Assembly: GCA_000310025.1 (NCBI GenBank)
Contig: FN649727.1
Location: 6,153,240-6,171,337, forward strand
DNA length: 18,098 nt
DNA from: Ectocarpus siliculosus
Taxonomy: Eukaryota; Sar; Phaeophyceae; Ectocarpales; Ectocarpaceae
Direction of reading: 5' to 3'
Under the pieces are notes generated by a model, which had not been told where the DNA came from, made no database searches, and was given only the letters and a program-made list of their open reading frames with translations. Shown in pieces: positions 10,275-18,098 of this stretch (positions are counted from its first letter, which is position 1; each line of letters begins with the position of its first letter). The position numbers and the translations under genes were made by a program.

Positions 10275-10565
10275 ACCGTGCAGCGCAGGCTCATTCATCA
10301 GTCTACAAAACGTGGCTATGCAAAAACGGCTCACGTCTGGTTGGAACCCACTTTCGAAGCACATAGTCTATACTACTGTGATGTGCTACGTTCACACGTA
10401 AGTGTTGACCTTGTTGATCTTTTCAACACGCCCCTTGAGCGCCCCCGTACCATCTCCACAACTAAGAGATCTGGTGCCTCAGGGCTTGTTGTGTAGTTCG
10501 GTATGAACTCTATATTTTATCGAAGAGAATGATCGTGCTCACCCGGTCAGTTCCTTCTGTCACTG

Positions 10566-11137
10566 CTATTCCGAAATTGGCCCAGATCCATTTTCTTCGA
10601 ATTTTGTCTGGAAGTACATGAGTGAAAACTTGATAATGTCCTTCTCGCTCGTGAGGTTGGCGCGAAGCAGGGCCTTGGTGTACTCCTTCAAAATTCCTGG
10701 GAGATTTTTGTGGACCTTGGCGGTACACAGCAGTGCCAACAGGCCGCGAAGAGATCAAGTATAACGAGACAAATGCAATGAGTCGGGTGCTACAACTGCC
10801 GTAAAGAGATCGAGCGTTAGTTGGCCGCATCAGGATTGCGATTGTTAACTGAGTGAGGTTGGTTGCATCAATATTCGCAACTCAGTCGTCGGGCACAGAA
10901 CGATTGTACATGCATCTACGGCGGTTTTCTTTTCACCGGTGACCCTAGTAATGAGGGTTTTAAGCCGCCTTCATCAGAGTCCCGGCCCAGATTGGCGGCC
11001 CTGCATGGGCTACGCTTGTGTCTACGATACAGCGCGTGGCCGTCTGTTGAGAGAAAACGTGTGTTGCAGGAGTGCACGGCTTGCTGTGCCCAGCTTACCT
11101 CTATCTGCTCGGGCATAAAAATTCGGTTGAGATCCAT
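10566..11137 (-). CDS. small RIIa (PKA regulatory-subunit dimerisation/docking-like) domain protein, ropporin/RSP11-like
   Basis: Two minus-strand exons: 11137-11099 (ATG, 13 codons, MDLNRIFMPEQIE) ending at consensus donor GAG|GTAAGC, and 10715-10566 (49 codons then TAG) after an AAG acceptor. The junction is in phase 0 and the intron is 383 bases. The 62-residue product reads FMPEQIEVHKNLPGILKEYT and continues TKALLRANLTSEKDIIKFS, then MYFQTKF. This fits the RIIa fold pattern of two short amphipathic helices (LPxxLKxyTkalLR...D-I-x-F-xxxYF). The N-terminus (F-x-x-x-Q-I) closely resembles the start of ropporin-1-like/RSP11 proteins of the axonemal radial spoke. RIIa domains dimerise and bind amphipathic helices of AKAPs or radial-spoke RSP3. 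A flagellar role is therefore inferred from family. The protein ends about 12 residues after the domain, much shorter than animal ropporins, and no donor precedes the TAG. It may be a stand-alone docking module. Confidence 0.72.
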
Positions 11138-11502
11138 CGTGTCACAGTAGCAAAAGCGAAGAGAACTTGCTCACGCTCGCATGCCGTGTGGTGCAGAACC
11201 TTCATGTGTGGGCGACACTGACACAAGCGCGCACGCCTGTGAATTCAAATGGCCGTTTCATGCGGCATAATTGCGCATATGATCAGCGCAACAGCGAAAC
11301 CCTCGCAAGATCTTGAGAACCAATACGACGAATCCATTGAGCCCCCCGCAATCTGAGGTTGCAGTTTGCGTCATGTGAGTGGTGGGTGCTCTTTCTGCTC
11401 AGCAGTCAGTGAAGTGTGTTGTGCGTGGTCAGCCTGAAGCAGCCGCGTGAAGAAAACAGGTGGAAGAAGCCACCAAGGAACCCCTGCTCTCCTTCAGTTG
11501 TG
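11138..11502. other. spacer upstream of the RIIa gene; possible divergent promoter region
   Basis: No coding segment was recognised. It lies 5' of the minus-strand RIIa gene and, if the candidate at 11503 is real, between two divergently oriented starts. No clear TATA box is visible. Confidence 0.35.
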
Positions 11503-11965
11503 ATGATGGCCGTTGAACAGGTATGTCCCTATGCAGTTCCCACGAAGCAATACGTCGTTCTTGCTTCGTAAAAGTAATGTAGTAGGCAGAGGCAGCAGTG
11601 CGGAACAAATATGCGCTTGTTGCACTTGCACTGTTGCATGGGCAGGCGTTGCTATCCTTGATCTAAAGGCCACCGCGCACTAGCACGGCCCACACTGACA
11701 CACCTCTTATGTTTCTTGCTGGTCAGCTGTGAGCGTCGCTGATTGTTTCGCGCGTTGCACGACGTAACTTGTAGGTGTGTTGCAGAATCTGGGCACCGCA
11801 ACCCTCCTGTTTGGCACACATGCAAACAATGCCGAACAAGAGGATAGTTCCGAGTTACAGCATCAAGCGAGGGTCCTTGCAGCCCGCACCCATATCCCGT
11901 CGTCCGTGCAACGAAATATAGCGTTTCAAAAACTCTCGATTTGTCCACACACTTCTGCAGCCTGA
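11503..11965 (+). CDS. candidate two-exon small gene of unknown function (hypothetical)
   Basis: ATGATGGCCGTTGAACAG (11503-11520) is followed directly by donor GTATGT. An acceptor at 11785 (GTGTGTTGCAG) opens a phase-0 exon of 59 codons to TGA 11963-11965. The 65-residue product would contain NLGTATLLFGTHANNAEQED and VLAARTHIPSSVQRN. No domain, signal peptide or membrane span is evident. The intron would be 265 bases. The frame is continuously open and compositionally plausible, but there is no homology and third-position GC is only moderate, so chance cannot be excluded. Confidence 0.28.
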
Positions 11966-12166
11966 ACACTCGCCATGCAGCATACAGCAGGAGGGCATGT
12001 TGGATTCTTGTTGCAGTACTGTACCGCGCACCGCATGGCCCTAACCGGCGAGTGTTGTCGGTCGTACACCCACACATGCATGACTGCTCTGTGTTTTGCA
12101 GGACTCCCCTCGAGATCTGTTGTTCTGTGTCGGAGGATTGATGAGTATTTTCGGTATCCGAAGCAT

Positions 12167-12208
12167 TGTTGTTGTTGTTGTTGTTGTTGTTATTGTTGTT
12201 GTTGTTGT
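12167..12208 (+). repeat. GTT trinucleotide microsatellite
   Basis: An uninterrupted run of TTG/GTT units with one ATT interruption. Confidence 0.9.
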
Positions 12209-12244
12209 CTTCACATTAACCCTTTTGAGTCTTCAGGCGTTCTC

Positions 12245-13050
12245 ACTGATCATTGATTGATCATTTGCAAATGCTGGTGTAGTGAAAAGTCGTGGAGTTG
12301 CCGCCCTGCAGCCCTTCGCGCCGTGTATTGGCAAGTCCATAGGTAGGTGTGTCTAGATTATTAGCACCGGCGCTAACCGGCTGACCAATGAAGAGACTTC
12401 AGTGACAGCGGGTAATATCAAGGTCTCGGGAATGAGAATGGGGCCAATCAATGCCAAATCATGAATCTCTCAATGTATGCACATGTCAATAAACGCGTGT
12501 GTGCATACAGTACATACATACATACATATGTGTTCTTTCGCAGCACCACACATACACTCGCCCGAACGTAGGAAGCCATTGCTGCAAAGAGCAGAGGACA
12601 GCCAAAGGGAGGGGTATTGCAGTCCCTGCCGAAGCCCAGATATCGAGGATATCGTGGTTCCCAACAATTTGAAAATCGTTCCCAAGATCCAGCAGTCATT
12701 GTGTCAACAGCTACAACGAACGCTACAACAACAACACTACTACTACTGCTGTAGACGAGTAGAACATATCAGCAACACATCCACACTCGTAGCGCCACAC
12801 ATACCACCCTCGCCCGAACCTAGGAAACCACGAGGTACAGGTGTGTGCTGGTGGATGTGCTTGTTGTTTGAAAAACACAGGAGCTCTAGAGAGTTGGCAG
12901 GGCACATTTCGGGGGGGGACAGAGAACAGAGAAGTACAGAAGTACAAATACCAGCTATGGGTCTTCACTGATCATTTTGCCCTCTCTGGACTGATCATTT
13001 ACAATATACCGAAAATAGACTAGTTGAGGCAGCTAGACGACTGATCATTT
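12245..13050. repeat. dispersed TGATCATT motif, five copies
   Basis: ACTGATCATT occurs at 12245-12254, 12967-12976, 12990-12999 and 13040-13049, with a fifth variant (ATTGATCATT) just after the first at 12254-12263. The core TGATCA is palindromic. Two copies are preceded by a GTCTTCA sequence (12231 and 12961 areas). They bracket a ~700-bp segment, which may be a mobile-element remnant. Confidence 0.6.
12545..12830 (+). repeat. diverged direct repeat of about 35 bp
   Basis: The segment CACACATACACTCGCCCGAA (from about 12547, continuing CGTAGGAAGCCA) recurs at about 12796-12830 as CACACATACCACCCTCGCCC (continuing GAACCTAGGAAACCA). The two copies are about 250 bases apart. Confidence 0.6.
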
Positions 13051-13244
13051 CAAAGGCTACACAGCTAACCTGCCCTACTGACCGCAGCGCGACCACCCAC
13101 CAACCCTTCTACGACCCTGTCTGTGGCCACCACCCTGTCGCCGGCTTCTCTCACGGCCTACAGGTGGAGATAGCTGTTGCGTGTGCAGAAGTACACTAGT
13201 GTCTTTCTCTGCACTTCTCTCTCTCCCGCTCGCTCTCGCTCTCA

Positions 13245-13272
13245 TTTTTTTTTTTTGGCGCAAAAAAAAAAA
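13245..13272. repeat. T12-GGCGC-A11 fold-back
   Basis: Twelve T at 13245-13256, GGCGC, then eleven A at 13262-13272 make a near-perfect palindrome able to form an A:T hairpin. Homopolymer length is uncertain. Confidence 0.8.
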
Positions 13273-14077
13273 TCTGACAGTCCAGCCTAGACCCAAAGGG
13301 GTTAAACTCGTGTCAGTTGCTAATCCCAAAATCTAGCAAGAGCTCGAGTCCGTGGTCACAAACATGCAATGCTAATTTATCCTGGACTCTTTACCTGTAC
13401 AAAGAGAGATGAGTCAATTCGATTGTGTCAAGACCCTGGGTCAACAAGCGACCTAAATAGCGGGGTACGTACTTTTTATCAGCGTGAAAATGAGCCTGGC
13501 TGATCGATCGATGTCCACTTTCAACCTGCCGTGTCACAACAAGCCCGCGGGGTATACCCTGCCTGAGGCTAGTTTTCTCTGTACGTGTGTTGTACCCTGG
13601 TTTTCGGCAATGTACCCGGTGCCCTGCCTTGACGGCGAGAATAAGATGGCCCTTCGTTCGGACATTTCCCTCCGCAGCAATCACTTTCCGCTCCGGCCAA
13701 ATAATACAGACCACCAAATACACGGATAATCTTAATCTTTCGGGCTCCGAATCAAATGCTGGCAATCGACGTCCGAATCACGCTCCATGGTTGAACGCAA
13801 CATGGTCGACACGCCGACTGAAACACAACATTGACGCAGCATTCCAGAAGAAGAGTGTTGGGTGGGTGGGTGTGGATGGCAGGCAGAGCGAGGGGAGGAG
13901 AGCACACGCACATCAAATGAATCTTTCATGAGGGAGAGATTGAAGGGGCAATAGAGCTGAGGTGGCAAGACTTGTCCGTGACTGCTTCGTCGTGGCAGTG
14001 AATACCGGTCAATCAGATGTTCAAAAAGCCATGCTGGATGGAGCGGATGCCTCTCCTGAAGCCAAACCCTTACACCG

Positions 14078-14414
14078 ATGTTTGTGCTCGCTGATTATCG
14101 CAGCATCGATAGCTTTGCAACCTGTGTGAAACACCAAGTCAGTATGGGAACAAATGATGTGCGTATTGTAGGACGGGTAAGTACCGGAAACTTGTGTTGT
14201 GTCGTACGTCCCTTGCATGCATGATGATTCGTTTGGCATGCATATATGTATCCCTCCTCTCCCTCTGTCTTGCCATTACCCCCCCCCCCCCCAATAGACA
14301 ACTCTAGCACGGTCCGTGCGTGTTCTGTTTCAGTTGGCGTGTCTCAACCATGTAGAGTGTTTCGGCTGTCGACTGCCAGATTATTTGTTTGGAGCTCCTG
14401 GAAGATTGATGTAG
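14078..14414 (+). CDS. candidate two-exon small gene of unknown function (hypothetical)
   Basis: A frame from ATG 14078 (MFVLADYRSIDSFATCVKHQ) ends at consensus donor CGG|GTAAGT after 14176 in phase 0. An acceptor with a C-rich tract, ending AATAG at 14297, opens a phase-0 exon of 38 codons to TAG 14412-14414 (TTLARSVRVLFQLACLNHVE and CRLPDYLFGAPG). The product would be 71 residues. The frame is also open 5' of the ATG, so an upstream exon is possible (an AG at 14060 after CCTCTCCTG). The intron would be 121 bases. No family was recognised. The gene would lie about 250 bases upstream of the HPRT start, in the same direction. Confidence 0.3.
14279..14292 (+). repeat. poly-C run
   Basis: Fourteen consecutive C directly before AATAG. 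It would serve as the pyrimidine tract of the acceptor of the candidate gene at 14078-14414. Confidence 0.9.
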
Positions 14415-14663
14415 TGTTTTTAGTATCCTTTCGCTGGAGTGGAAAGTGCCGCAACACCCCGCGTTGTACATCCACAACGTCACCTTTGTACCCTCAGAAG
14501 GAACACCTTTGGCGAGGGTACCCGGCGTGTGTTTTCCTACCACGAACGCTCATACAGCCTGAGAAAGGGGGATATGTGGTAGGGTGCGAGTAACACTGCC
14601 GGCATCTAAGCTTCATTCCTGTTCCTGAAGACGAAGGCAACCTGTCCCCTTTTTCCATCGCTC

Positions 14664-17082
14664 ATGTTCGTGCGTGCGTGTGATGCGCGGGCCGAAAACC
14701 TTAAGGATCGGAGGGCGAGGAACGTCCGTCTGGCGAGCGGCGACGCGTTCTCCCGAAGAGATCCGTTCGTGATCGGAGACCAGCTCAGTTTTCCGCTGGA
14801 CATGTTTTCCGTCCCTCACCACTACAAGGGCGACGTGAAGGAGATCATGATCCCGCACGGCCTTGTCATCGACAGGTACCCTACCCGTGTACCGTATGAT
14901 GTCCCCCGACAGAGCAATCGAATAAAACCCCCAAGGAGGTTTTATCATGAGCTCTTTGCTCGTAGTGCCCTCCTGATTGAGTGCAGACGGGGCGTACCGG
15001 AAATTCTGTTCGCAGAACACAGCAGCAGTGAGTGTGTTTGTGAAGGCGAACGACCGATCCGATCCGATGTGTTGTCGTTGATCGCCCCTTCCCCGTGCCG
15101 CTATGCCCTGCTTCCTGCTGTTGCCGATGCTACCTACCGGCAGACACCAATCCTGCGTGTGCTTTGTGTATTGCCGACCCCGTCGTCGTTTCTCCCTTCC
15201 GACTTGAACTTGGTGGTATGGTAGTGGTAGTGGTAGTTTCTTCTTCTTTGCTCAATCTCACTCAGCGAAGAACAAATCGCAACGAGACGAGTGGGTCGGT
15301 TGTCATACCGTTGTTGAGGTCGGTGTGGGTGGATTGGGACAGTTACGGGGAGATGTAGGCGTTGCGAGTGACCCACGCGGTACTGCAAGTTGTATACATC
15401 CCGATGGTCTGTCTTTGTCCTATGTCCCTACGTACGTACGAAGTGCCATCACCGCTGTATCTACGAGTGTGCAGGGCCATGCCGGTATCGAGTATGTGTC
15501 AGCGACCTTGTGCCCACACGTTGCACTCTTGACGACATGTACAGCCATCAGGTCAAGAGAAGCGTTGTGCATGCGAAGCTTAGAGTTTTTAGCTTGCCTT
15601 TGGTTTCTCGTGCGACGGCTGGCTTCCTCTCTCCCGCACCCCGCCTCGCCCTCTCTCCCCATCGTTATCCCCATCTTCTTCCCTATCTCCATATCTCTAC
15701 CTCCGTCTTGCTCCTTCTCTTCTTCTCTACTTCTCTCTCTCTTCCTCTCTCTTCCTCTCTCTTCCTCTCTCTCACTCTCTTCCCCTTTCCCGCTCTCTCG
15801 GCAAAACCAGGATCCAGAAACTAGCGAAGGACATCAGGCACGACTACGCCGACACGACCATCCACCTTCTGTGCGTCCTCAAGGGGGGAAGCGCCTACTT
15901 CCAGGACCTCATCACCGCTCTCCGGAGATTTCACGACCACGCCGATCACGTGAGAAAGACAAAACGCAGTGACTTGGTAATCCCGTAGGGTTGCATAAGA
16001 TACCACGCCCCCGGGACCGATATTTCAAGTCTTGATTACTCCACGACCAAGAGGATGCCGAAGCCAAACGGCAGGTGTTCGGAAAGCTCTCGACGGGAAG
16101 GTTCCAACTCCGCCATCGTCGGCGCCGTCACTCCTTTCCTGGCCGAGTAATCTAATCAAGCTTTGAAAATCCCCCCAGGGGGTGTGATATCTTATGCAAC
16201 CTAAGATCTGTGTCAAAAGGTTCACACTCGTATTGTAGCAATCCCTGAGAAACCTCATGATGGCTCACTTGTTGATTGATTGTTGTTGTCTCTCTCTTGA
16301 TTAATTCTAATGCAGCAGCACACTTGCTGGCTCCTGCTTCGGATAGACTGAACAGAAGGGGGCGCGGGCCGCTCCTTGCTGAGAGGGGGGGATGCTATGG
16401 CTATATCCCCTGTTTAGCAACAATCCAAAGGAGTTGCAGTTCCCACCAGATCTACATATCTTGCCTAGAACTATCGTTCAGATCCTTGTACTCAAATCCC
16501 ATAACATCTGTGAAACGCTCCCCCCATCTGTATCACCAGCTACTGTACTCTAGATAGGTAAATTCCGTTGCCTACCGATTTCCCTCCATCCCTTGCATCC
16601 ATTTGCCGCACGTTTTTCGATTGCCCAGCTGGTGATTTGTGGTACTTGGAAGTAGAAGCTTGCAAGAGTTTCGCGTTCCGTCAGGGTGTTTGCGGGTGGG
16701 GCATTTTTTTATTTTTTCGTTTGTTCCTTGCACGGGGTTGCAGTTGGCTTGTTGCATCTCCACGGAATTTGGTTTCTCTGCATCGGACAGCATAGAAGAG
16801 GATGCACTTGGTAGGGTGATAGAGCGTGTTTGTAAAATGGAGTTGACATCAAGGTGTCACGGGAACGTCGAAGCTTGCGCTTCACTCTCCTGTTCTTTCG
16901 CTGCTTCAGTCCCTCCCCCCGTTCGGCGTCTTTTCCCGGTAGGGTAGTGCTCACTTTCCCATCCTTGCACCCCCCCCGCCCCCCGCCCCCGCGTCCCCTT
17001 CCCATGCCCGACAACTCCCTTCAAATCATGACCCCCCGCGCTCAACCATCTCGGCACGGCAACGACGGCGTGGGACGGTGCG

Positions 17083-17114
<32 letters not shown>

Positions 17115-17334
17115 ACGCCTGCTCCTTTCGCCTGGTGCACCGCCAAAACAACAATCAATATCGATCGTGTGCCGCGTTTGGTTGGAAAGTCGTACGTGCC
17201 TTTCACGTTCGACTTCATCAAGGTAAAGTCTTACAAGGGCGTCAGCTCGACGGGCAGCGTGCAGATCACGGGCGGCGACCTCGCGGCGCTGGAGGGGAAG
17301 AACGTTCTGGTGGTGGAAGACATCATCGACACAG
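14664..17334 (+). CDS. HPRT: hypoxanthine-guanine phosphoribosyltransferase (3' end missing)
   Basis: Purine-salvage enzyme transferring the phosphoribosyl group of PRPP to hypoxanthine or guanine, normally cytosolic. Visible exons are 14664-14875, 15811-15949 and 17190-17334, with phases 2, 0 and 1 at their ends. Exon 1 carries [20 protein letters not shown] and HGLVIDR (human counterpart DLFCIPNHY...IPHGLIMDR). Exon 2 has [17 protein letters not shown], including the LKGG cis-peptide loop that binds pyrophosphate. Exon 3 has [18 protein letters not shown] (active-site flexible loop with conserved Ser-Tyr) and the PRPP-binding signature [11 protein letters not shown]. The downstream exons with the purine-binding Lys and C-terminal residues are not found before the window ends, so the gene is truncated by the contig edge. 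The ATG at 14664 follows an in-frame TAA at 14607. The first ~25 residues are not conserved, so the true start may be on an upstream exon. Introns are 935 and 1240 bases, the second carrying a MITE. Confidence 0.92.
15640..15800 (+). repeat. ~160-base pyrimidine tract with CTTCCTCTCT units before an HPRT exon
   Basis: An almost pure C/T stretch including three consecutive CTCTCTCTTCC-type units. It ends shortly before the acceptor AACCAG at 15810. It is both a simple repeat and, functionally, an exceptionally long polypyrimidine tract. Confidence 0.8.
15988..16201. mobile_element. non-autonomous MITE-like element with ~50-bp terminal inverted repeats, in an HPRT intron
   Basis: The left end, GGGTTGCATAAGATACCACG (from 15988, to about 16038, ending CTTGATTA), is the reverse complement, with a few mismatches and indels, of the right end (16153-16201, starting TAATCAAG and ending GATATCTTATGCAACC). 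The element is about 214 bp and is flanked on both sides by TA (15986-15987 and 16202-16203). A TA target duplication is typical of Tc1/mariner-type MITEs, although TAG/TAA flanks could also fit a 3-bp TNA (Harbinger-type) duplication. The interior is GC-rich with no transposase. It lies 38 bases downstream of the exon ending at 15949 and does not disturb the splice sites. Confidence 0.8.
17082..17115 (+). repeat. GCT trinucleotide microsatellite
   Basis: About eleven GCT units, 75 bases upstream of the HPRT exon that begins at 17190. In the frame of that exon it would encode poly-alanine, but it is most likely intronic. Confidence 0.9.
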
Positions 17335-17820
17335 GTACCTGTGCATGCACATGAAAAGAGTATCTCCGGTTGTTGTTGTTGTTGTTGCTGTTGTTGTTGT
17401 TGTTGCTGTTATCTCACCTTTATCATCGTTCTGGTCTCTGTTCAGTGCCTCCTAGTATCCGAACTGGTCCACATGACGACTCGGGCGCCTTCCGTGGTCA
17501 CAGCGGGGAGAAGAAAAAGTTCGATAGCGACAAAGTTGTGAAGAGGTGCCGGTCGTACCGAGGGCGCTGCTGGAAAGGATGCCGTAGTAGTGTGTGTCCG
17601 ATCGATCAGTCTCTGCCCGGTGTTGCTGTGTTGTGGGCATTACGGAACCCGGCCCATCGTCGACGCAGGGTGTTGGTTGTGTGTCTGTTTGGCGCGATTA
17701 CGTTTGTCGTGTGCTCCTGCTGGTTTCGTATTGCACCCACTCGTATTTTGTTCAGAAAGGGGAGAGTTGTATGGACCAAGCACGCTTCTTGTAGCATACG
17801 GCAGCAGGTAGGCGCAGGGT
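17335..17820 (+). other. intron of the HPRT gene downstream of the PRPP-motif exon
   Basis: It follows donor CAG|GTACCT and contains a TTG/GTT microsatellite (about 17370-17410). No segment encodes the expected continuation (a GKT-containing exon with the LLVKR-type motif), so the remaining exons are beyond the window. Confidence 0.6.
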
Positions 17821-17839
17821 AGCAGGAACCGAAAGCCGG

Positions 17840-18098
17840 TGCCCCCCCCCCCCCCCCCCCCGGGGTGTTCCTGGGAAATTGCCCAAAAAACCCCTCCCCC
17901 CCTGGGGGTCTCTCTCCAGACCAAATTGCCCGAAATTTCCCCACGTCCAACCACCCGAAGCCGGGAGGGAGCTTCCCCCCTCTTGGGACCGGGAGCCCCA
18001 AAAATCCCTGGGAACCAAAAAAAAATTCACAAACACATGGCCCCACCCAAATTTTCTCCGGAAAAAAGAAAAAATTCCCCCCCCCCCCCCTTTTTTCC
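17840..18098. other. low-quality contig end (probable sequencing artefact)
   Basis: From a run of about 18 C onward the sequence shows stuttered homopolymers almost everywhere (runs of C, A and T, doubled and tripled bases). That is the look of a Sanger read decaying after a poly-C tract. Open frames here should not be trusted. Confidence 0.75.

Larger units (their letters stand above)
11966..14077. other. 2.1-kb repeat-bearing region without a supportable gene
   Basis: It contains a GTT microsatellite (about 12167-12208), a CATA repeat near 12511-12530, five copies of a TGATCATT motif, a diverged ~35-bp duplication and a T/A fold-back. Open frames on both strands (for example 13484-13729 plus and 13765-13391 minus) overlap each other and show no domain. 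A plus-strand frame ending at about 14127 (containing VARLVRDCFVVAVNTGQSDV) is protein-like but has only a purine-rich, unconvincing acceptor. Confidence 0.4.

Noticed and set aside
10113-10496. Resemblance of KCGH/KYGH segments to brown-algal EsV-1-7 cysteine repeats
   Set aside because: The diagnostic Cys/His spacing is absent and appears only if a frameshift is assumed, so the similarity is too weak to call even a pseudogene.
13391-13765. 124-codon minus-strand frame considered as a transposon protein
   Set aside because: No transposase, reverse transcriptase or integrase motif is present, and an overlapping plus-strand frame is equally open.
1-18098. CRISPR arrays, operons or bacterial-type defence systems
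   Set aside because: No regularly spaced repeats are present. Introns and eukaryotic gene families show this is nuclear DNA.

Overview
This is eukaryotic nuclear DNA: protein-coding segments are short exons bounded by GT-AG junctions and separated by introns of several hundred bases to 1.2 kb, with abundant microsatellites and no operon-like packing. Three genes are recognisable by homology and one more by its exon structure. A plastid fibrillin (PAP) gene next to a flagellar-type RIIa-domain gene points to a photosynthetic, flagellate eukaryote. GC content near 50%, high third-position GC in the conserved exons, long introns and abundant GTT/GCT/CT repeats suggest a stramenopile alga, perhaps a brown alga. 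That assignment is inference and not proven by the sequence.

Layout, left to right. Positions 1-728 look like intron, followed by the terminal exon (729-1176, +) of a probably nuclear protein with a poly-glycine linker and a C-terminal SUMO-interacting motif. About 3.1 kb (1177-4273) has no gene I can support. A PAP/fibrillin gene (+) follows: four exons at 5966-8221 are secure, and two further 5' exons (4274-4314 and 4741-4990) form a phase-consistent candidate presequence. Between 8222 and 14663 the DNA is mostly non-coding or repeat-bearing. It holds a small two-exon RIIa/ropporin-like gene on the minus strand (11137-10566) that no long ORF would reveal. Several two- or three-exon candidate models there are in phase but have no homology support (8987-8440 minus; 9382-10220, 11503-11965 and 14078-14414 plus). 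A cluster of perfect hairpins plus a 48-bp direct repeat lies at 9501-9850. A hypoxanthine-guanine phosphoribosyltransferase gene (+, from about 14664) runs off the right end, with its last visible exon ending at 17334.

Intron 3 of the HPRT gene (counting the visible exons as 2-4 of the human scheme) carries a complete 214-bp MITE-like element with ~50-bp terminal inverted repeats. The last ~260 bases of the window look like a degraded sequencing-read tail at a contig edge rather than biological sequence. The recognised genes belong to unrelated processes (plastid lipid/plastoglobule biology, purine salvage, axoneme/PKA-anchoring-type docking) and no functional linkage is implied. I found no convincing undescribed multi-gene system. 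The most worthwhile unexplained items are the RIIa micro-gene, the hairpin/repeat cluster and the MITE.
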